A stretch of 9,164 nt of DNA, taken from DASWRT01 sp036403035 (GTDB lineage Bacteria > Pseudomonadota > Alphaproteobacteria > ATCC43930 > CGMCC-115725). Below are positions 4,815-9,164 of this stretch, piece by piece; within the stretch, counting starts at the first letter, position 1; each line of letters starts with the position of its first letter. Position numbers and translations under genes: made by a program. The stretch covers positions 1 to 9,164 of the forward strand of contig DASWRT010000225.1 in assembly GCA_036403035.1 (NCBI GenBank), written 5' to 3'. The notes beneath the pieces were generated by a model. The model searched no databases, had not been told where the DNA came from, and saw only the letters and a list, made by a program, of their open reading frames with translations.

Positions 4815-6134
4815 CTACAGGAGATGCCCGCTGCGCGTCGCCTTGGTCCGGAGGTAATGCTCGTTATGGCTGTTCGACGGAAAGGCGTGCGGCACCCGCT
4901 CCACGACCGCGATGCCGCAACGGTCGAGCGCCGCGACCTTCTCGGGGTTGTTGGTGAGGAGCCGCACGCGGTCGAAGCCGAGCTGCCGCAGCATCTCGAC
5001 CGCCGGGAGGTAGATGCGCTCGTCGGCGGCGAAGCCGAGCTGGACGTTGGCGTCGACGGTGTCGAAGCCGCGATCCTGGAGCTGGTAGGCGCGGAGCTTG
5101 TTGACGAGGCCGATGCCCCGTCCCTCCTGCGCCAGATAGAGCAGGACCCCGCCGCCGGCCTTGGCGATCGCCGCGATCGCGCCGCGGAGCTGGTCGCCGC
5201 AGTCGCAGCGCAGCGAGCCCAGCAGGTCGCCGGTGAAGCACTCGGAATGGATACGCGCCAGCACCGGGTCGGCCGGGTCAGGCATGCCGACGACGATCGC
5301 GAGATGCTCAAGCCCGCCGTCGGCCGGGCGAAAAGCGACGATCCGCGCATCCTCGGCATCCGCCAGCGGGACGCGCGCCTCGGCGACGCGGCGCAGCGCG
5401 CGGGCGGCGACGGCGTGATAGGTGAAGACGTCCTCGGCTTCGAGCAGCACCGCGCGCTCGCGCTCGGCCAGCGAGCCGGCGGTGGCGGGATCGATCGCGA
5501 CCACGATGGCTGCCGGCAGCAGCCGCGCCAGCTTCGCCAGCTCGATCGCGGCGTCGGCCGGGGAGCGCGCCGGCACCGGTATCACAGCGACCGGAGGCGG
5601 TTCCACCGCCGCCGCGGCGCCCGAACGGGCCGGATCGGCGAGGTCGCGAAAGAGAAGGGCGTCGGCAGGCCGTCCGCCCGCCGGGCGCAGCAGTACCGCA
5701 CCCCCGGCGTCCATCGTCGGTTCGACGAGGCCGAGCACTTCCGCCCGTCGCCGCGTCACGGCGAGAGCGGGTACGCTCCGGCCGAGCGACGCGAGCCGCT
5801 CCAGATCCTCCGGCGTCGCCGTTTCGGCCGCATGCACCAGCACGGCCGCTGGACTTTTCGCAGCCGTTCGCACGACCACAACCTGCCCGCGGCGCAGATC
5901 GGCCACAGCGCGATCGATGCTCGCCAGCACCGGCGCGGCATCCGCGGACGGCGGGCCGCCGGTCTGCTGCGGCGACGTGGCGGCGGTGGCGCGGTCTGCT
6001 TCCAGGGCTACACTCCCGTTCCAGGGCGACGGAACCCCGGCCGCTTCCGGGCGTTCGGCGCGCGTCAATACATAGGCGACCGTATGCCCGGCGGACAGAT
6101 CTTGTTGCGCAAGGCTATGATCGGCTGCGTGCAA
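4815..6134 (-). CDS. ribA: GTP cyclohydrolase II (RibA) with a degenerate RibB-like N-terminal domain
   Basis: The 439-residue protein opens riboflavin synthesis by hydrolysing GTP to 2,5-diamino-6-ribosylamino-pyrimidinone phosphate, formate and pyrophosphate. The C-terminal half (about 260-439) is a complete GCHII: HSECFTGDLLGSLRCDCG with zinc ligands C299, C310 and C312, LYLAQEGRGIGL (332-343), AYQLQDRGFDTVDAN (349-363; Y350 aligns with the essential E. coli Tyr105), AADERIY with D371 and R373, LLTNNPEKV, and NNEHYL-type SHNEHYLRTKATRSGHLL. Residues 70-250 follow the RibB (DHBP synthase) outline (IDRAVADLRRGQVVVV), but the acidic DDEDRE-type metal and substrate residues are replaced by RTAAKSPAAV, so this half is probably inactive. 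The drawn start is a TTG with a weak Shine-Dalgarno, and the first 60 residues are low-complexity, so the true start may lie up to 70 codons inside. It is divergent from the glycosyltransferase. Confidence 0.93.
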   Translation of the reverse strand: MHAADHSLAQQDLSAGHTVAYVLTRAERPEAAGVPSPWNGSVALEADRATAATSPQQTGGPPSADAAPVLASIDRAVADLRRGQVVVVRTAAKSPAAVLVHAAETATPEDLERLASLGRSVPALAVTRRRAEVLGLVEPTMDAGGAVLLRPAGGRPADALLFRDLADPARSGAAAAVEPPPVAVIPVPARSPADAAIELAKLARLLPAAIVVAIDPATAGSLAERERAVLLEAEDVFTYHAVAARALRRVAEARVPLADAEDARIVAFRPADGGLEHLAIVVGMPDPADPVLARIHSECFTGDLLGSLRCDCGDQLRGAIAAIAKAGGGVLLYLAQEGRGIGLVNKLRAYQLQDRGFDTVDANVQLGFAADERIYLPAVEMLRQLGFDRVRLLTNNPEKVAALDRCGIAVVERVPHAFPSNSHNEHYLRTKATRSGHLL

Positions 6135-6139
6135 CGCCG

Positions 6140-6187
6140 ATGACCGATCCCGCGCGTCCCGCCGCCGCCATCCGAGATCGCCTTTGA
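6140..6187 (+). CDS. Possible 15-codon leader ORF or gene remnant overlapping the glycosyltransferase start
   Basis: ATG at 6140 encodes MTDPARPAAAIRDRL and stops at TGA 6185-6187, which overlaps the TTG start of the glycosyltransferase (TTTGA). It could be a short coupled leader ORF or the leftover 5' end of a deleted gene. No clear Shine-Dalgarno precedes it, and short open frames like this are frequent by chance, so confidence is low. Confidence 0.2.
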   Translation: MTDPARPAAAIRDRL

Positions 6188-7266
6188 CTCCTCTCGTCTT
6201 CCTTGTCCCCGGCCCGCTTGCTCAGATCACCGGCGGCTATCTCTTCGACCGGCGCGTCGTCGAGGGAATGCGGGCCGCTGGCCGGCGGGTCGACGTGCAC
6301 GAGCTGCCGGGCCGTTTCACCGCCGGCGATCCCGTCGCGGCGGCGGCCGTGCGGGCCGTTCTCGCCGCGCTCCCCGACGGAACGGCGGTCGCCTTCGAAG
6401 GACTCGCGCTGCCGGGCGTCGCACCGGCGCTCGCCGGCGATGATAGCGGCGGCGGGACGGCGGAACGCCTGCGCCTCGTCGCGTTCCTGCACCATCCGCT
6501 GGCATCGGAGACCGGACTGCCGCCGGGCGAGGCGGCTGCGCTCGCGGCGATCGAGCGCGCCTGCCTGCCGCGGCTTGCCGGCGTGATCTGCCCCAGCCGC
6601 GCCGCCGCGGCGGCGGTAGCCGCCTACGGCGTCGCCCCGGACCGCATCGCCGTCGTGCCGCCCGGACTTGACAGGCCGGCAAGCCCGCCCGAACCGTCGC
6701 CGGCTAACGGCGGGCCGGTTCGTCTGCTCTGCGTCGCGACCCTGACGCCGCGCAAGGGGCACCTCGTCCTGCTCGATGCGCTGGCGCAGCTCGCCGACCT
6801 CGACTGGCGCCTCGTCTGCATCGGCGGCGTCGACCGCGATTCGGCGACTGCCGAGGCGGTCCGGGCGCGGATCGCGGAAGACGGCACGCTCCGCGGCCGG
6901 GTCACGCTCGCCGGGGAATGGCAGCCGGACCGTCTCGGCGAAGCCTATGCGGCGGCCGACCTGTTCGTCCTGCCGTCGTTCCACGAGGGCTTCGGCATGG
7001 CCTATGCCGAAGCGATGGCCTACGGCCTGCCGGTGGTGGCGACGGATGCCGGGGCGATCCCGCAGACCGTGCCGCGCGACACGGCGGGCCTGCTCGTCCC
7101 GCCGGGCGACCCGGCCGCGCTGGCGGCGGCGCTGCGCCGCGCGATCAGCGACCCGGCGCTGCGCCTGCGGCTGCGAAGCGGCGCGCTCGCGGCTGCATCG
7201 CGGCTGCCGGGCTGGCCGGAAACCGTCCGGCGCTGGGGCGAGGCGTTCGACCGTCTCGTCTCGTAA
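6184..7266 (+). CDS. Glycosyltransferase family 4 (GT-B fold)
   Basis: The 360-residue product starts at TTG (MTPLVFLVPGPLAQITGGYL) with CGAGAT about 8 nt upstream; the N-terminus fits the usual family start. The N-terminal Rossmann domain covers roughly 1-160, with the glycine-rich acceptor loop ITGGYLFDRR (15-24) and the helper motif LVAFLHHPLASET (98-110). The C-terminal nucleotide-sugar domain begins at LLCVATLTPRKGH (181-193; R190 and K191 contact the donor diphosphate in relatives). It carries the E-x7-E motif in HEGFGMAYAEAM (E268, E276), followed by GLPVVATDAGAIPQTV. It is a retaining transferase by family; donor and acceptor are unknown. No signal peptide or membrane anchor is present, so it acts at the cytoplasmic face. 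It is divergent from ribA across a 49-bp gap, so promoters must overlap coding sequence if the ribA start drawn here is right. Confidence 0.93.
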   Translation: MTPLVFLVPGPLAQITGGYLFDRRVVEGMRAAGRRVDVHELPGRFTAGDPVAAAAVRAVLAALPDGTAVAFEGLALPGVAPALAGDDSGGGTAERLRLVAFLHHPLASETGLPPGEAAALAAIERACLPRLAGVICPSRAAAAAVAAYGVAPDRIAVVPPGLDRPASPPEPSPANGGPVRLLCVATLTPRKGHLVLLDALAQLADLDWRLVCIGGVDRDSATAEAVRARIAEDGTLRGRVTLAGEWQPDRLGEAYAAADLFVLPSFHEGFGMAYAEAMAYGLPVVATDAGAIPQTVPRDTAGLLVPPGDPAALAAALRRAISDPALRLRLRSGALAAASRLPGWPETVRRWGEAFDRLVS

Positions 7267-7310
7267 CCCGCCTGCGGGCGCGGCGCTTCCCTTGCCGCGT
7301 CCTGCGCGCG

Positions 7311-7335
7311 AGCAAACATTGCTTTCTGTCCAGCA
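7311..7335. repeat. Alternating AGCAA/TTGCT repeats before the DUF427 gene
   Basis: AGCAA (7311-7315), TTGCT (7319-7323) and AGCAA (7332-7336) alternate within 26 nt, so two mutually exclusive small hairpins are possible just upstream of the Shine-Dalgarno. This may be an operator or chance; the arms are only 5 bp. Confidence 0.2.
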
Positions 7336-7347
7336 AGGGAGAAGATC

Positions 7348-7632
7348 ATGCCGCGTGCGCTCTGGAAGGGTCAGGTGATCGCCGAGTCCGATCGGTTCGA
7401 ACTGGTCGAAGACAACGTCTACTTCCCGCCGGAGGCGATCCGGCGCGAGTTCTTTCATCCTGCCCGGACGACGACGGTCTGCCCGTGGAAGGGCACCGCG
7501 CACTACTTCACGCTGGCGGTCGACGGGCAGGAGAACGCGGACGCCGCGTGGTATTATCCCGATCCGAAGCCGGCGGCACGGAACATCAAGGACCACGTCG
7601 CCTTCTGGCGGGGCGTTACGGTCGAACGGTAA
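7348..7632 (+). CDS. DUF427 domain protein
   Basis: The 94-residue protein is essentially one DUF427 domain of normal length. The ATG has a strong Shine-Dalgarno (AAGGGAGAAG). Hallmarks are ALWKGQVIAES (4-14), DNVYFPPEAI (22-31), TTTVCPWKGTAHYF (41-54) with the conserved Cys-Pro-Trp-Lys-Gly, and AAWYYPDPKPAARNIKDHVA (66-85). DUF427 is widespread and has a small beta-tent-like fold; its biochemical role is not established. It is soluble and cytoplasmic. It stands 81 nt after the glycosyltransferase and before an independent promoter for the response regulator, so it is probably its own unit or the tail of the glycosyltransferase transcript. Confidence 0.92.
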   Translation: MPRALWKGQVIAESDRFELVEDNVYFPPEAIRREFFHPARTTTVCPWKGTAHYFTLAVDGQENADAAWYYPDPKPAARNIKDHVAFWRGVTVER

Positions 7633-7665
7633 GGAGCTTTAGACACCTGGGATGGGGACGTGCGG

Positions 7666-7694
7666 CTGACAGCGGGCGTAAAGGCGGATATAAC
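7666..7694 (+). promoter_or_regulatory. Sigma-70 promoter for the response regulator gene
   Basis: CTGACA (7666-7671) and TATAAC (7689-7694) each match the consensus at 5 of 6 positions and are separated by exactly 17 nt, the optimal spacing. Transcription would begin near 7701, leaving a leader of about 53 nt before the ATG at 7754. This is the best-matching promoter in the window and suggests steady housekeeping expression of the regulator. Confidence 0.75.
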
Positions 7695-7753
7695 GCGGAT
7701 GGGGTTGAGGACGCGCCGCCGCACCGGTTTTTCAGCGCCGCGTCGGAGCAGAA

Positions 7754-8443
7754 ATGACAGCATCCCGCAAGATCCTCCTGGTCGACGACGACGTCGCCCT
7801 GCGCCGGTCGCTGGCCGAGCAGCTCGCACTGAACGACGAGTTCCTGCCGTTCGAGGCCGGCACCGCCGCCGAGGCGCTGGAGCACGCGCGGACGGCGCGC
7901 TTCGACGTGGTGCTGCTCGATGTCGGGCTGCCGGACATGGATGGGCGCGAGCTGTGCCGGATGCTGCGCGACGAGGGGCTGCGCGCGCCGATCATGATGC
8001 TGACCGGCGCCGACAGCGAGGCCGATACCGTGCTCGGCCTCGATTCCGGCGCCAACGACTACGTCATCAAGCCGTTCCGGCTGAACGTGCTCCTGGCCCG
8101 GCTGCGCGCCCAGCTCCGGCAGCATGAGCAGAGCGACGACGCCGTCTTCACGATCGGACCCTACACCTTCCGGCCGAGCGCCAAGCTGCTGGTCGACGAG
8201 AGCCGGCGCCGCAAGGTCCGCCTCACCGAGAAGGAGACGGCGATCCTCAAGTTCCTCTACCGCGCCGGAGACAAAGTCACCGGGCGCGACACGCTGCTCG
8301 GCGAGGTCTGGGGCTACAACGCGGCGGTCACGACGCACACGCTGGAGACTCATGTCTACCGCCTCCGCCAGAAGATCGAGCGCGAGCCGTCGCGAGCGGA
8401 GATCCTGATCACCGAGCCCGGCGGCTACCGCCTGGTGCCCTGA
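7754..8443 (+). CDS. cenR: OmpR-family response regulator, CenR/OtpR-like
   Basis: A complete 229-residue two-domain regulator with CGGAG shortly before the ATG. The receiver domain (5-122) has the acidic pair D11 and D12, the phospho-acceptor D56 (VVLLDVGLPDMDGRE), the switch T84 (MMLTGAD) and K106 (NDYVIKPFRL). The winged-helix DNA-binding domain (about 131-229) contains FTIGPYTFRPSAKLL, VRLTEKETAILKFLYRAG, LLGEVWGYNAAVTTHTLETH and VYRLRQKIE, ending TEPGGYRLVP. The strong conservation of these blocks matches the alphaproteobacterial CenR (Caulobacter, Rhodobacter) and OtpR (Brucella) group, linked to cell-envelope integrity and essential in some species. The symbol rests on remembered sequence likeness and has not been checked. 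No histidine kinase is adjacent, as is common for this group. It has its own near-consensus promoter. Confidence 0.93.
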   Translation: MTASRKILLVDDDVALRRSLAEQLALNDEFLPFEAGTAAEALEHARTARFDVVLLDVGLPDMDGRELCRMLRDEGLRAPIMMLTGADSEADTVLGLDSGANDYVIKPFRLNVLLARLRAQLRQHEQSDDAVFTIGPYTFRPSAKLLVDESRRRKVRLTEKETAILKFLYRAGDKVTGRDTLLGEVWGYNAAVTTHTLETHVYRLRQKIEREPSRAEILITEPGGYRLVP

Positions 8444-8501
8444 CCGTTGCGGATACACTGGACTGAACCAAGCACCTTATCCGGTGATTGGGCCGCGCGG
8501 G

Positions 8502-8517
8502 TGTGACGGCCATCACA
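8502..8517. promoter_or_regulatory. Perfect CRP/FNR-family binding site (TGTGA-N6-TCACA)
   Basis: TGTGA (8502-8506), a 6-nt spacer and TCACA (8513-8517) match the core E. coli CRP consensus at all ten positions. Its centre is 136 nt before the metallo-hydrolase ATG and 66 nt after the response regulator stop. A cAMP-CRP-type protein is the obvious candidate binder. Alphaproteobacterial Crp/Fnr relatives vary in specificity, so the binder is inferred. Confidence 0.65.
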
Positions 8518-8569
8518 TCTCCAAAGCATTTTCGTTGCCTTGGACGGCGAAACCGGTCAGCCTCGATCA

Positions 8570-8590
8570 CGGCAAAGTGGCACTTTGCCG
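8570..8590. repeat. 21-bp palindrome with 10-bp perfect arms, likely operator
   Basis: Arms CGGCAAAGTG (8570-8579) and CACTTTGCCG (8581-8590) are perfectly complementary around a single central G. The absence of a loop and of a T-tract argues for a protein-binding operator rather than a terminator. A partial half-site (CCACTTT, 8600-8606) follows one to two helical turns downstream. Confidence 0.6.
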
Positions 8591-8645
8591 AAGGCCTGCC
8601 CACTTTAAAGGTATGGACCGGCCGGGCTATGAGACAGGGCTTTGA

Positions 8646-9164
8646 ATGGCGCACCAGGACGCGCAGCAGGAATTCAACGGATTACCGCCGGGCGAGATGT
8701 CGGTTCGTTTTTGGGGCGTGCGGGGCAGCATCGCTTGTCCGGGGCCTGAAACGGTACGGTACGGCGGCAACACCTCCTGCTTGGAAGTATGGTGCGGCGA
8801 CCGCATGCTGATCCTCGACGGCGGGACCGGGCTGCGCGAACTCGGCCGGGACATCATGCGCCGCGGCCAGAAGCTTGACGCCGACCTGTTCTACAGCCAC
8901 ACGCATTTCGACCATATCTGCGGCCTGCCCTTCTTCGCGCCCTCCTTCGTTCCGGGCTATGTGATCCGCATGTGGGCCGGTCATCTCCTGCCGGAGAACA
9001 CGCTGGAGAATGTGCTCTGCGGCATGATGATGGCGCCGCTGTTCCCGGTGCCGATGGGCATGCTCAACGCCGACGTCGCGTTCAACGACTTCCGTTGCGG
9101 CGAGACGCTGACGCCGCGCCCCGGCATCGTGCTGCGCACCGCACCGCTCAATCACCCGAACGGC
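8646..9164 (+). CDS. Metallo-beta-lactamase-fold hydrolase (3' end cut by window)
   Basis: The frame is open from ATG 8646, directly after an in-frame TGA (8643-8645), to the right edge: 173 codons of an incomplete protein. AGGG lies about 8 nt before this ATG; an inner ATG (8697) is a possible alternative start. The sequence follows the MBL pattern: VRFWGVRGSIACPGPETVRY (20-39), GGNTSCLEV, ILDGGTGLRELG, then the HxHxDH metal site SHTHFDH (H85, H87, D89, H90), and LNHPNG at the edge with a likely third-site ligand (H170). This is the PhnP/RNase Z-like subgroup, often annotated as cAMP phosphodiesterase-like or general metal-dependent hydrolase; some relatives carry a C-terminal cyclic-nucleotide-binding domain, which would lie outside the window. 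The substrate is unknown. The upstream CRP site suggests cAMP-linked control. Confidence 0.92.
   Translation, partial: MAHQDAQQEFNGLPPGEMSVRFWGVRGSIACPGPETVRYGGNTSCLEVWCGDRMLILDGGTGLRELGRDIMRRGQKLDADLFYSHTHFDHICGLPFFAPSFVPGYVIRMWAGHLLPENTLENVLCGMMMAPLFPVPMGMLNADVAFNDFRCGETLTPRPGIVLRTAPLNHPNG

Larger units (their letters stand above)
8444..8645 (+). promoter_or_regulatory. Regulatory intergenic region before the metallo-hydrolase
   Basis: About 200 bp with lower GC than its surroundings and no gene. It carries a perfect CRP-type site (8502-8517) and a 21-bp palindrome (8570-8590). A second partial copy of the palindrome half-site, CCACTTT, lies at 8600-8606. No core promoter with good -35 and -10 boxes is evident, which is consistent with activator dependence. 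Confidence 0.5.

Noticed and set aside
4824..6143. 439-codon plus-strand open frame opposite ribA
   Set aside because: It mirrors ribA on the other strand, as expected in GC-rich DNA. Its residues show no family motifs, whereas ribA has a full set of catalytic residues.
6115..7596. 493-codon minus-strand open frame opposite the glycosyltransferase and the DUF427 gene
   Set aside because: Arg/Ala/Asp-rich translation with no motif. It lies antisense to two well-supported genes.
1..9164. Search for CRISPR arrays, tRNA genes, insertion sequences and integrase sites
   Set aside because: No spaced direct repeats, cloverleaf-like sequence, transposase motifs or terminal repeats were seen by eye.

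Overview
The window is about 9.2 kb of dense, very GC-rich DNA (strong G/C preference at third codon positions). It looks like the chromosome of an alphaproteobacterium, probably Rhodospirillales or a relative. The best taxonomic pointers are a CenR/OtpR-type OmpR-family response regulator followed by a metallo-beta-lactamase hydrolase, a RibA with an alphaproteobacterial-style extra N-terminal domain, and an alphaproteobacterial style of toxin-antitoxin pair. I see no rRNA, tRNA, CRISPR array, insertion sequence or phage structural gene.

Layout. Positions 1-553 (minus) hold most of a PiuC/YbiX-type Fe(II)/2-oxoglutarate dioxygenase cut by the window edge. Positions 554-855 have no convincing gene but two GC-rich inverted repeats. 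Positions 856-1245 hold a small hydrophilic coding region whose coding signal changes frame near 1043, so it is either two overlapping small genes or one gene with a frameshift. A terminator-like hairpin follows. Positions 1413-2072 encode a second, different 2OG-Fe(II) oxygenase, read from a TTG start and translationally coupled to a YggS-family PLP-binding protein (2072-2770). A clear minus-strand intrinsic terminator at 2785-2812 ends a convergent gene for a conserved but uncharacterised Ala/Pro-rich protein (2854-3822, minus).

Positions 3998-4775 form a toxin-antitoxin operon: a RelE-superfamily toxin, then an XRE antitoxin overlapping it by 20 nt. Next come ribA (minus, 4815-6134; GTP cyclohydrolase II with a degenerate RibB-like N-terminal half) and, divergently, a family 4 glycosyltransferase (6184-7266). 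A DUF427 protein follows (7348-7632). A near-consensus promoter at 7666-7694 then drives the response regulator (7754-8443).

A 200-bp intergenic region at 8444-8645 contains a perfect CRP-type site (TGTGA-N6-TCACA) and a separate 21-bp near-perfect palindrome. It leads into a metallo-beta-lactamase-fold hydrolase (8646 to the window end, partial).

How the parts may work together. Most genes are short independent units. The most suggestive block is the response regulator, CRP site, palindrome and metallo-hydrolase at the right end, where a cell-envelope regulator is paired with a possible cAMP-responsive hydrolase gene. The ribA/glycosyltransferase pair may mark a dedicated GTP-derived pathway whose other genes are not in this window. 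These functional links are inference.
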